NCBI RefSeq assembly: GCF_023369855.1
Contig: NZ_JAMBPP010000004.1
Coordinates: forward strand, 124,001 to 188,000
Length of the DNA stretch: 64,000 nucleotides
Reading direction: 5' to 3'
From: Actinotalea alkalitolerans
GTDB taxonomy: Bacteria; Actinomycetota; Actinomycetes; Actinomycetales; Cellulomonadaceae
A program made the position numbers and the translations under genes. Under the pieces are notes generated by a model. That model did no database searches, had not been told where the DNA came from, and was given only the letters and a program-made list of their open reading frames with translations. This document shows positions 54,146 through 62,190 of the stretch, one piece after another; within the stretch, counting starts at the first letter, position 1; every line of letters begins with the position of its first letter.

Positions 54146-55994
54146 CCAGCAGGAGTGGGGGGAGCGCCGGCGCCGGCGCGAGACCGAGCGACTTCGCGCA
54201 CTGGCGGACGCCGAGCAGCAGCAGGCGGCGTCCTCCTCGACGTCGGGCGCCGGGGCGCAGGCTGGAGACCCAGGAGCACCTTCGTACCCGGCCGCGCCGC
54301 CGGCGCTGCCGTCGCGTCCTCTCTCTCGCCGGGAGCTGCGCGAACGTGCCGAGGCCGCGGCGTCGCAGGCGAGCCCTGCGCAGGAGCCCGACCCCGGGCC
54401 TCGCGCGCCCGTCGAACGACCGACGGCACAGCGCACCGCACCGGAGCAGGCGACCGTGCAGCGCCCGGCGATGGAGCGACTCACGCCGGAGCGGCCGTGG
54501 ACGGACCGGTCGCAGAGCGGGGTCGCCGATCGTGCCCCGACGGAGCAGGCGGCCCGCCCGACCTCTCGCCGTGCGCTCAGGGCCCCGACGGCGCCCGCGG
54601 CGGACCGGCGTGACGCGGGCGAACGGTTGACCCCTGGCGTCCAGCCCCCACCCGTGACCGGCGGGATCCGACGCGTGTCGCCCGCGGGCAACCTCTCGTC
54701 GGTCGAGTCGGTGGGTACGCCCGGCCAGGCGAGCGGGCCGGCGGCGGCAGCGCGTGAGGGGGACCGTGGTGGCGCCCAGCACGGTGCCTCCCACCCGGCA
54801 GCCCGGTCGGCGGTCGCCTTCTCCCCGCAGGCCAGGGCGCAGGCGGTCCGGGCACAGGCCGCTCGCGCCCAGGCCGAGCGTGAGCAGGCTGCCCGCGAGA
54901 ACGCCGAGCGGGCACAGGCCCAACGCGTCGACATCCAGCGGGCCGGGGCGGAGCGGGCCGAGGCAGAGCGCCTCCAGGCCGAGCGACTCCGGGTCGAGCG
55001 CGTCCAGCGCGCACAGCGGTCCGCAGGGCAGCGCGCCGAGCCGGACGGTGACGCCGCCGGTGGGCACGACCGCTCTGCTCGGCTCGGGGGTGCGCACCCC
55101 CAGCACCCCGACGTCCGACGCGCAGAGCCCCCGGTCGATCCGAGGAAGACATGGACCGGCCGGCAGGGGACCGAGGACCGTCCCGCGGCCCCGCGGGGGG
55201 GCGAGCGCCCGGGTGCGGCGCCGGCGATCCCGGGGCAGCGTCCCGCACCGTCCGAGCCGACCGACGGCGCCGGTGTCGCCACCCCGGAACCTGCGCCGAC
55301 CTCGCGCCGTTTCGCCGTTCCCGGAGCACCTCCGGGCGGCTCGCGCCCGGCGCCCGGCGGTCGTTCGAGCTCAGCCGGGGTGCGCCCCGCAGCCTCGGGA
55401 GCCGCGTTCAGTACCGGGAGCCCGGGGCCGACTCCCGTCGCGGCCCCCGCGGTGGCCCGACCGACACCCGGCATGTCCAGCACCTCGGGTGCCGGGGTCC
55501 CGGCCGCGACCCGGTGGGACACCGCGACTGGGGCGTCGTGGATGCCGACAGCGCCGTCCGCGACGGACCGGACCACCCGGGACGGCGCGACGGGCCGGCT
55601 CCAGCCCGTCGTCCTGGTCCCCGCCGACGCCACTCCCCGGGTCGGTGAGACCCTCGGTGTCCTCAGCATGCCCGACCCCGACCCGCCGACGCCGGACTGG
55701 CCGACGGTCGAGCCGGCCACGACGAGCGGCCCGGTCTTCCCGACGCTGCCGGCCCAGCGCCCCACGCAGGGCGACCACGACGACGAGCAGGAGGTGCACG
55801 AGGACGACACCTCCGGGCGCCGCCACCCGTACACGTGGTTCCACATGCTCGCGCTGATCGTGGTGGCCTTCGTCCTGGGCATGCTGATCTTCATGCTCAT
55901 CCTGCGGGACTCACCTCCCACGGCTGCTCCGACCGATGCGACGGCGGCGGCGATCCTCGCCCTCGACGTGACCGACCAACGAACTGGGGACTAG
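54138..55994 (+). CDS. Large disordered, C-terminally anchored membrane protein
   Basis: A 618-residue protein of no recognised family. It starts with a charged helix ([17 protein letters not shown]), continues with Pro/Ala-rich disorder, and has an Ala-Arg-Gln-Glu coiled coil (about 235-300, repeats of the form RAQAxRAQAE). A second Pro-rich stretch precedes a single transmembrane helix near the end ([20 protein letters not shown]) and a short tail, so most of it faces the cytoplasm. It lies between nadD and rsfS, where related genomes often have a LytR-type or hypothetical gene. The ATG at 54138 follows GGGGTG. It overlaps nadD by 8 and rsfS by 1 base. Confidence 0.8.
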   Translation: MSDQQEWGERRRRRETERLRALADAEQQQAASSSTSGAGAQAGDPGAPSYPAAPPALPSRPLSRRELRERAEAAASQASPAQEPDPGPRAPVERPTAQRTAPEQATVQRPAMERLTPERPWTDRSQSGVADRAPTEQAARPTSRRALRAPTAPAADRRDAGERLTPGVQPPPVTGGIRRVSPAGNLSSVESVGTPGQASGPAAAAREGDRGGAQHGASHPAARSAVAFSPQARAQAVRAQAARAQAEREQAARENAERAQAQRVDIQRAGAERAEAERLQAERLRVERVQRAQRSAGQRAEPDGDAAGGHDRSARLGGAHPQHPDVRRAEPPVDPRKTWTGRQGTEDRPAAPRGGERPGAAPAIPGQRPAPSEPTDGAGVATPEPAPTSRRFAVPGAPPGGSRPAPGGRSSSAGVRPAASGAAFSTGSPGPTPVAAPAVARPTPGMSSTSGAGVPAATRWDTATGASWMPTAPSATDRTTRDGATGRLQPVVLVPADATPRVGETLGVLSMPDPDPPTPDWPTVEPATTSGPVFPTLPAQRPTQGDHDDEQEVHEDDTSGRRHPYTWFHMLALIVVAFVLGMLIFMLILRDSPPTAAPTDATAAAILALDVTDQRTGD

Positions 55995-56389
55995 TGCCAG
56001 CCACCGAACGCGCTCTCGACATCGCCCTCGCAGCCGCCCGGGCGGCCTCCGCGCTCAAGGCCGACGAGATCATCGCCCTGGATGTCAGCGAGAGGCTCGT
56101 CCTGACCGATGTCTTCCTGATCGCCTCGGCGAGCAACGAGCGTCAGGTCTCCGCGATCGTCGACGCCGTCGAGGAGGCGCTGCGAAAGAAGGACGTCAAG
56201 GCCATCCGGCGGGAAGGACTGCGCGAGGCTCGCTGGGTCCTGCTGGACTTCGGCGACGTCGTCGTGCACGTGCAGCACTCGGACGATCGTGTCTACTACG
56301 CCCTCGAGCGCCTGTGGGCGGACTGCCCTGTCATCGACCTCCCCGAGGACGCGCGAGGCGGCGACGGGTCGGTGGAGCCTTCCGAGTGA
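55994..56389 (+). CDS. rsfS: Ribosome silencing factor RsfS
   Basis: A 131-residue DUF143/Iojap protein that binds L14 on the 50S subunit and blocks subunit joining in starvation. Core motifs are ALDVSERLVLTDVFLIASA, KDVKAIRREG and RWVLLDFGDVVVHVQHSDDR. GTG at 55994 shares one base with the upstream stop (TAGTG). A short acidic C-terminal tail follows. The next gene overlaps by GTGA. Confidence 0.94.
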   Translation: MPATERALDIALAAARAASALKADEIIALDVSERLVLTDVFLIASASNERQVSAIVDAVEEALRKKDVKAIRREGLREARWVLLDFGDVVVHVQHSDDRVYYALERLWADCPVIDLPEDARGGDGSVEPSE

Positions 56390-57084
56390 CCGCGGGGACG
56401 GTGCTGCTCTGGCGGCACGGGCGGACGGCGTTCAACGCCCAGGCCCGGCTCCAGGGCCAGGTCGACATCGAGCTCGACGAGGTCGGCCGGTGGCAGGCCT
56501 CCGAGGCCGCCGCCGAGCTCGCCCGCCGGGTGCGGCCCGACCGGATCGTCGCGTCCGACCTCGTGCGTGCGGCCGGTACGGCACGGGCGCTGGCGCAGGT
56601 GACGGGGCTTGAGGTCCACCTCGACCCGAGGCTGCGCGAGCGCAACTTCGGCGCCTGGGAGGGTCTGACGGGTCCCGAGATCGCCGAGCGGTGGCCCGAG
56701 CAGTACGCGGCGTGGCGGTCGGGGAACGACCCCGAGCGCACCGGTGCCGAGAGTCGCGCGCAGGTGGCCGAGCGGATGGCCTCTGCCGTGATCGCGCACA
56801 GCGCCGACCTGTCCGAGGACCAGACCCTCGCCGTGGTCTCGCACGGTGCGGCGATCACGCTGGGCATCACGACCCTGCTGGGCCTCGACCCGCACGGCTG
56901 GCGCGGGGTCGTGGGCCTGCACAACGCGCACTGGGCGGTGCTGCACGCGAGCACCGGCCACAGCGTGCCTGCCTGGCGACTCGGTGGGCACAACATCGGC
57001 CCGTCGGTCCACGTCAGCGACTGGAACGCGGGGCGTCGGTCGGAGTCGCTCCCGAGCAGCACCGAGGACGCGTTGCGGTCCTGA
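56386..57084 (+). CDS. Histidine phosphatase family protein
   Basis: A 232-residue phosphoglycerate-mutase-like phosphatase. The phosphohistidine motif is LLWRHGRTAFNAQARLQGQ, the catalytic acid lies in RLRERNFGAWEGL, and the second His in VSHGAAITLGITTLLGL. Genes downstream of nadD-rsfS in actinobacteria are often this phosphatase (sometimes named GpgP-like), but the substrate here is unknown. It is coupled to rsfS by GTGA. Confidence 0.9.
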   Translation: MTAGTVLLWRHGRTAFNAQARLQGQVDIELDEVGRWQASEAAAELARRVRPDRIVASDLVRAAGTARALAQVTGLEVHLDPRLRERNFGAWEGLTGPEIAERWPEQYAAWRSGNDPERTGAESRAQVAERMASAVIAHSADLSEDQTLAVVSHGAAITLGITTLLGLDPHGWRGVVGLHNAHWAVLHASTGHSVPAWRLGGHNIGPSVHVSDWNAGRRSESLPSSTEDALRS

Positions 57085-57209
57085 CCTGAACCCGAGCCCG
57101 ACGGGGTGACGTGACGGACCTCTCAGCGATCCGTCCGGGGTTGTGCACGGTGACGATTGGATCTGTCGCCCGACTTCCGCCTAGACTGCAGTTCGCCCTC
57201 CGGGGCAGC

Positions 57210-57282
57210 GGGGCTGTGGCGCAGCTGGTAGCGCACCTGCATGGCATGCAGGGGGTCAGGGGTTCGAGTCCCCTCAGCTCCA
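57210..57282 (+). tRNA. tRNA-Ala (GGC anticodon)
   Basis: A 73-nt cloverleaf. Acceptor GGGGCTG/CAGCTCC includes the G3-U70 pair that specifies alanine, the anticodon arm CCTGC/GCAGG encloses ATGGCAT (anticodon GGC), and the T-arm is GGGGTTCGAGTCCCC. CCA is not encoded. TAGACT (57182-57187) upstream is the likely -10. Confidence 0.96.
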
Positions 57283-57286
57283 CCGT

Positions 57287-57318
57287 ACGAGCCGTCCTTC
57301 GGGGCGGCTCGTGGTGTT
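57287..57318 (+). terminator. Terminator after tRNA-Ala
   Basis: ACGAGCCGTCC and GGGCGGCTCGT pair over 11 bp (one G-T) with a stable TTCG tetraloop, followed by GGTGTTT. It starts five bases after the tRNA. Confidence 0.8.
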
Positions 57319-57376
57319 TCCAGGCTCGTCCTCGGGTGTACGTGCGGTGCGGTTGCTCGGGTGGTAGGCAGGGGCG

Positions 57377-57880
57377 ATGTGGTTCGACACCTGGGCCGAT
57401 CTCGGTCGTGTGCTCGCGGTGGGTTCGGCCGCGTACGTGACGCTCGTGCTGGTCCTGAGGTTCTCGGGCAAGCGCACCCTCTCGAAGCTCAACGCCTTCG
57501 ACCTGGTCGTCACCGTGGCCCTGGGCTCGACCCTCGCGACGATCCTGCTCAGCGCGGACGTGTCCTGGGCAGAGGGTGCCGTGGCGCTGGTGCTCCTCGC
57601 CGTCCTGCAGCTGACGGTCTCGGCCACATCGGCCCGGATGCCGCGCGTGCGCTCCGCGGTCACGGCCCGACCCACCGTGCTGCTGCGTGACGGGGAGCCG
57701 CTCCAGAGCGCGCTCCGCAGGCAGCGGATCACCCTCGACGAGCTGCGGCAGGCTGCCCGCAGCACCGGTGTCGGCGGGCTGGACCAGGTCTGGGCGATCG
57801 TCCTGGAGAGCGACGGCACCCTGAGCGTGATCACCCGGTCGCAGCGGGGGGACGGCTCAGCCCTCGACGGACTGGCGTAG
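57377..57880 (+). CDS. DUF421 (YetF-like) membrane protein
   Basis: A 167-residue protein with three N-terminal transmembrane helices (to about residue 85). RFSGKRTLSKLNAFDLVVTVALGSTLAT is split across helix and loop as in DUF421. A soluble YetF-type C-terminal domain follows: VLLRDGEPLQSALRRQRIT, GGLDQVWAIVLESDGTLSVI. The role is unknown; in Bacillus such proteins affect spore or membrane properties. The ATG lies six bases after TAGGCA, a weak form of the leaderless pattern. Its end overlaps the convergent channel-like gene by 24 bases. Confidence 0.88.
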   Translation: MWFDTWADLGRVLAVGSAAYVTLVLVLRFSGKRTLSKLNAFDLVVTVALGSTLATILLSADVSWAEGAVALVLLAVLQLTVSATSARMPRVRSAVTARPTVLLRDGEPLQSALRRQRITLDELRQAARSTGVGGLDQVWAIVLESDGTLSVITRSQRGDGSALDGLA

Positions 57881-58558
57881 CGCCGACGCGCGGCGGTCAG
57901 GTCCTGCCCTGCCCGGGTGATCCAGGAAGTACGCGCCCACGGCGCCCGCCAGGGTCGCGAAGACCGCGACCGAGTACACCGCGAGCACCACTTCGAGGAC
58001 GCGGCCGAACCCGTCCTGCGCGCCCCACGCCTGCCCCGTGACGGTGGCGAGCGCAGCAGAGTGCAGGGCGTCGCCATACGCCTCGTCGGGGCCCAGGAGG
58101 AACAGCAGCTGGCTGCTGGACAGCACGACCACCCCGGTGACCACGGCCAACCAGCCGATCCGGCCGGTGAGCAGACGGCCCGCCGAGCGGGAACCACGGA
58201 CAGCGCTGGTCAGCACACCACCGACGCGGGCGACGCGCGTCAGACGCAGCAGGCTGATGGCTCTCGCGAACCTCAGGAACGGCACTGCGAGGAAGAGAAC
58301 CTGCCACCAGTTGCGGCGCCAGAAGAGCCGCTGGTCCTTGGCGATGTACGCGCGCAGTGCCAGCTCGGCGACGAAGACCGACCAGAGCACCCAGCCGACC
58401 ACCGCGAGGATGCTCGTGAGCCGGGGCCCCGTCGCGAGGTTCTGACCGAGCACCACGAAGAGCAGCACCAGGCCAAGGGCTCCCATCGGGGTGTCCAGGC
58501 GCCGAGCCAGTGCATCGGCCTCGCTCAGGTCTCGGCGTGGCGCGCTCTCGTCCACCAT
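57857..58558 (-). CDS. Voltage-gated-channel-like membrane protein with an atypical pore
   Basis: A 233-residue protein with six hydrophobic helices laid out as S1-S6. The S4-like segment is RLTRVARVGGVLTSAVRGSR with Arg every third or fourth residue. The pore region before the last helix reads ALATVTGQAWG where K+ channels have TVGYG, so the potassium selectivity filter is lost. The C-terminus is short and basic. ATG at 58558 has GAGGAGG almost touching it; GTG at 58555 would give better RBS spacing. It is divergent from the large hydrolase gene. Confidence 0.78.
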   Translation of the reverse strand: MVDESAPRRDLSEADALARRLDTPMGALGLVLLFVVLGQNLATGPRLTSILAVVGWVLWSVFVAELALRAYIAKDQRLFWRRNWWQVLFLAVPFLRFARAISLLRLTRVARVGGVLTSAVRGSRSAGRLLTGRIGWLAVVTGVVVLSSSQLLFLLGPDEAYGDALHSAALATVTGQAWGAQDGFGRVLEVVLAVYSVAVFATLAGAVGAYFLDHPGRAGPDRRASALRQSVEG

Positions 58559-58693
58559 GCCTCCTCGTGCTGTCGTCGGGTTCTGGCACCCCACCCTCGT
58601 ACGAGCGGCCAGGTTCCGCGAGGCCGCCACCGGGTCGCGTTCCTCGCGCTGCGGGCTAGCGTGGGAGCACGGCGAGGTCAGGGGGCGGGCGAC

Positions 58694-61255
58694 ATGGGAT
58701 CGCGTGCGGTGCCGAGGTGGTCGGCCCGTCGGGTGCTCGAGCTGCGGATCCACGGCGTCGACAACGCCGCCCCGCACACCACCCTGGACCTGGGAGCCCG
58801 GGACGTCGAGCGGGTCGCAGGCGACGAGCTGGGCAGCTTCTGGCGTCCCACCCGGCGGGCCTTGCTCAGGACGGGCCCCGACCACCCGGGTCATGTCCCG
58901 CCCGGGGTGATCCGCGAGGTGTACTCGTGGGGTGGTCTGTCCCGCACGACGCCGCTCGCGGGGACCGGGGCACCTACTCCGGCCCAGGCCCTCGTGGGTG
59001 GGTTCGTCCGCCTGGGCTGGGCACTCATGCTGCCGTTCGGTCTGCTCAACGTGGCGTTCTGGAGTCGTCGTCTGGAGCCCGGAGGCCAGGCGAGCGGTTG
59101 GCAGGACGGGGTCGGCGCCGCAGCGACGCGTCTCTTCGCGCTCCTGCTCACCCTGCTCCTGGTCTCGACGGTCGGGGTGGTCGCCCTGGACCTGCTGGCG
59201 ACGCAGTGCTTCGCGGGCGGGCAGCTCGCGTGCGAGCGCGTCCCGGGTGGCCTCGAGGCGCTCGCGTCGGCGACGCACGGTCAGCGCCTTGCGGTGGCGG
59301 GCCTGGTACCGGTCGCCGTGCTGGGCCTGGTCGCTCTGCTGTCGATGGTCTCCCGCACCCGGTACGAGCAGCTCGTGACCGTGCCGTCAGGTGGCGGCGC
59401 CAGGTCGCAGCCGCCGCTCGCCACGCACGGGTTCTGGTCGAGCGCGTGCCTCACCGCGGCGACGGCACGCCTGCACCTCGCCGGAGGGCTCTTCCTGGTG
59501 GTGCTGTCCACCGCATGGCACCAGGTGGTGGTGGCGGTCCACGGCTGCACGGCCGGTGCGGTCCTCGTCTGCGGGGTGGGCGTGCTCTCCTCTCCCTCGG
59601 CGGTGCCCTTCGGCCTGACCGCGGCTCTCGCGCTCGCGGGCCTGCTCGTGGTGGGGGTGGTGGTGGCCTCGCGTGCCTCGTGCCACCTGGCACGTCCCGG
59701 CGGGGCCGGTGCACGTGGGGTGGAGCGGCGGGCGAGCGTCGTCCTGGCGTTCGGCTCGCTGCTGATCGTCGCCCAGACCGTGCTCCTGGTCGTCGTGCCG
59801 CACGACGTGGGCGACACCGCGTTGCAGGGCTCCGCCGGCGTCCCGGTCGTGCTGACGGTGGCGATGCTCGGGATCGCGGTCCCGGCGTTGCGGTGGCGCG
59901 GAAGGGCGGGCCGCCGTCACGAGGCCTGGGGTGGTCGGGCACCGGGCGTCGTGCTGATCCTCGCCCTGGGCTCGGCTCTCGCCCTGTCCAGCCTCGTGGT
60001 CGTCGCAGCGGGCGACTGGCTCAACGGGCGCCGACCGGCGGGGGACCTGGCGCGCCAGGGCGACTCCCTCCTGGTGGTCCCACCGGTGCTGCTGTGGTTC
60101 GGGGTGGCCGCGCTGGTGGCCCTGGTCGGCGTCGGTGCGGTCGTCGGAGTCGCTGCGGCCCGTACCGCCCGCACCCTCGAGCCGGCGGGCAGCCTGGTCG
60201 ATGCGGGCGCGGGGCCCGCGGCCGGGCGCAAGGGGGCTCGTGGCACCGCATCGTCGAGGTTCCTCGGGCGCGCGGGGGCTGGTGCGGCTCTCGGGCGGGC
60301 CCGACGTTCGGCTGCCCTCGCCCACCGCGCCGAACCCCTGCTGGGTGTCCTGGCGCTCGCCGTCGGGCTGAGCGTGGTCGTGGCGCTCGCGCTCGCGGCG
60401 ACCGTCGGGCAGGGGGGCGACGGGCGACCCCTGGCGGGGGTCGCGGACCGTGCCGTGGCGGGAGCGAGCCTCCCGGGTCAGGTGGTGGGCGTGCTGGTCG
60501 ACGTGGCGCTGTGGAGTGTCGGTGCGGTGGCGGCGCTGGTCGCGGTGTCGCTGGTCGGCGGGGTGATGATCGCCAGGAACCGCCCGCTGGGAGTGGTGTG
60601 GGACATCGTCTGCGTCCTGCCGCGTGCCGGGCACCCCTTCGGTCCTCCGTGCTACGCCGAGCGGGCGGTACCCGAGCTCGTCCATCGCTACGACGCCGCG
60701 CTGCGCGAGGGGTCGGGCAGCGGGAGGGTCGTGGTCAGCGCGCACAGCATGGGAGCCGTCCTGGCCGTCGCGAGCGTCATCGCGGCCCGGGTCGAGCTGG
60801 GGGCCGCTGCGGTGCGGCGCCTGGCGCTGCTGACCTACGGCACCCAGCTCGGGCCCTGGGCCGGTCGGCTCCTGCCTGAGCTCGTCGGGCCGGCTGCGAC
60901 CGGCGCCGCTCCCGTCCGAGGCGCCCGGCTCTTCGCGCCCGACCCCTGGACGGACCTCGATGTCGCTCGAGGGCGACCTCGCGCCGTCACGGCCTCAGAC
61001 GACCGCACGTGGACCCTGGTGGGTCTGCTGAGCGGGCGTGCGGGGTTGCGCTGGGTCAACCTGTGGCGCCGCACCGACCCCCTCGGGCTTCCCGTCGAAC
61101 CCCGGTGCACCGACGCGCCGGGGGTGCGAGGGGTCGACCGTGCCGCCGAAGAGGTCGAGACCAGCGGGTACCTGCCGGTGGTCGCCGGGCACGGGGGTTA
61201 CCCGCGGACGGCGGCCTACCGGACCGCGATGGAGGATCTGCTCAGAACGTTCTAG
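58694..61255 (+). CDS. Large membrane protein with a split alpha/beta-hydrolase signature
   Basis: An 853-residue protein of unknown function. The N-terminus has VLELRIHGVDN, like the first hydrolase strand and oxyanion His-Gly. Residues about 110-640 hold about ten hydrophobic helices with charged loops. The C-terminal 200 residues carry the nucleophile elbow VVSAHSMGAVLAV (Ser about 684), a candidate Asp in WRRTDPLG and a candidate His in VAGHGGY. I recognise related actinobacterial membrane proteins with an LRVHG start, but no characterised one. The ATG at 58694 follows AGGGGG, and TAGCGT upstream is the likely -10. Confidence 0.78.
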   Translation: MGSRAVPRWSARRVLELRIHGVDNAAPHTTLDLGARDVERVAGDELGSFWRPTRRALLRTGPDHPGHVPPGVIREVYSWGGLSRTTPLAGTGAPTPAQALVGGFVRLGWALMLPFGLLNVAFWSRRLEPGGQASGWQDGVGAAATRLFALLLTLLLVSTVGVVALDLLATQCFAGGQLACERVPGGLEALASATHGQRLAVAGLVPVAVLGLVALLSMVSRTRYEQLVTVPSGGGARSQPPLATHGFWSSACLTAATARLHLAGGLFLVVLSTAWHQVVVAVHGCTAGAVLVCGVGVLSSPSAVPFGLTAALALAGLLVVGVVVASRASCHLARPGGAGARGVERRASVVLAFGSLLIVAQTVLLVVVPHDVGDTALQGSAGVPVVLTVAMLGIAVPALRWRGRAGRRHEAWGGRAPGVVLILALGSALALSSLVVVAAGDWLNGRRPAGDLARQGDSLLVVPPVLLWFGVAALVALVGVGAVVGVAAARTARTLEPAGSLVDAGAGPAAGRKGARGTASSRFLGRAGAGAALGRARRSAALAHRAEPLLGVLALAVGLSVVVALALAATVGQGGDGRPLAGVADRAVAGASLPGQVVGVLVDVALWSVGAVAALVAVSLVGGVMIARNRPLGVVWDIVCVLPRAGHPFGPPCYAERAVPELVHRYDAALREGSGSGRVVVSAHSMGAVLAVASVIAARVELGAAAVRRLALLTYGTQLGPWAGRLLPELVGPAATGAAPVRGARLFAPDPWTDLDVARGRPRAVTASDDRTWTLVGLLSGRAGLRWVNLWRRTDPLGLPVEPRCTDAPGVRGVDRAAEEVETSGYLPVVAGHGGYPRTAAYRTAMEDLLRTF

Positions 61256-61292
61256 GGTCGCGGTGCAGGGACCGACCACCACCGGAGCCGTC

Positions 61293-62075
61293 GTGAACCA
61301 CCCCGTCCGAATCGGTGTGCAGATCCAGCCGCAGCATGCCGACTACTCCCAGATCCGCCGTGCGGTCGCCGCCGCCGAGGAGGCGGGGGTCGACGTGTGC
61401 TTCAACTGGGACCACTTCTTCCCGCTGCACGGCGAGGCCGACGGCAAGCACTTCGAGTGCTGGACGATGCTCGCCGCGTGGGCCGAGGCCACCGAACGGG
61501 TCGAGATCGGCGCGCTGGTCTCGTGCAACAGCTACCGCAATCCCGAGCTCCTGGCCGACATGGCCCGGACCGTCGACCACATCAGCGGGGGACGACTGAT
61601 CCTGGGCATCGGCTCGGGGTGGTTCGAGAGGGACTACGACGAGTACGGCTACGAGTTCGGGACGGCCGGGAGCCGGCTCGACGACCTGGCTCGGGCGATG
61701 CCGCGGATCCGGGCCCGGTGGGCGGCGCTCAACCCCGCACCCACCCGGGAGATCCCCGTGCTGATCGGGGGCGGGGGTGAGCGCAAGACCCTGCGGATCG
61801 TGGCCGAGCACGCCACCACGTGGCACAGCTTCGGGGACCTGGCCACCTTCACCCGCAAGAGCTCGGTCCTGGACGACTGGTGCGCGCAGGTGGGACGGGA
61901 CCCCCACGAGATCGAGCGGTCCGTCGGCACCGGGGCGATGAGTTCCCCGGGGCCTGCGGCCGAGGCCTTCCGCCAGGCCGGCGTCGGGCTGTTCACGGTC
62001 GACGTGTCCGGGCCCGTCTACGACCTCGGGCCGCTGCGCGAGTGGATCGCGTGGCGTGATGAGGTCAACGCCTGA
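61293..62075 (+). CDS. LLM-class F420-dependent oxidoreductase
   Basis: A 260-residue luciferase-like TIM-barrel enzyme. RIGVQIQPQHADYSQI opens the barrel, FNWDHFFPL carries the His/Asp typical of F420-binding members, LVSCNSYRNPELLADMARTVDHISGGRLILGIGSGW is the classic core (split over residues 78-115), and IPVLIGGGGERKTLRIVAEHA the cofactor end. The GTG at 61293 has GGAG six bases upstream; TAGGGT at 61253-61258 overlaps the upstream stop and would give a 28-base leader. Substrate unknown. Confidence 0.88.
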   Translation: MNHPVRIGVQIQPQHADYSQIRRAVAAAEEAGVDVCFNWDHFFPLHGEADGKHFECWTMLAAWAEATERVEIGALVSCNSYRNPELLADMARTVDHISGGRLILGIGSGWFERDYDEYGYEFGTAGSRLDDLARAMPRIRARWAALNPAPTREIPVLIGGGGERKTLRIVAEHATTWHSFGDLATFTRKSSVLDDWCAQVGRDPHEIERSVGTGAMSSPGPAAEAFRQAGVGLFTVDVSGPVYDLGPLREWIAWRDEVNA

Positions 62076-62104
62076 GAGAGCCGGCTGGCGGTCGGGTCGC
62101 CCGG

Positions 62105-62123
62105 TGTTCGCCCAGAGCGAACA
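62105..62123. promoter_or_regulatory. Dyad upstream of the metallophosphoesterase gene
   Basis: TGTTCGC and GCGAACA are perfect 7-bp arms around CCAGA. The right part with flanks (CCCAGAGCGAACAT, 62111-62124) recurs at 53230. It is a candidate operator, or a weak hairpin after the oxidoreductase gene. Confidence 0.45.
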
Positions 62124-62190
62124 TGCCTGAGGGTTCGTGCCCCTGCCGAGCGGTGCCCGCCGGACGATAGGAGAGGGGAGGAGGACGGTC

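Noticed and set aside
54835-55020. Repetitive stretch in the anchored protein gene considered as a repeat array
   Set aside because: The repeats are short, imperfect and keep reading frame, consistent with a coiled coil.
62105-62123. LexA/SOS box
   Set aside because: Actinobacterial SOS boxes read GAAC-N4-GTTC. Here the order is reversed (GTTCGC ... GCGAAC), so it is kept only as an unassigned dyad.
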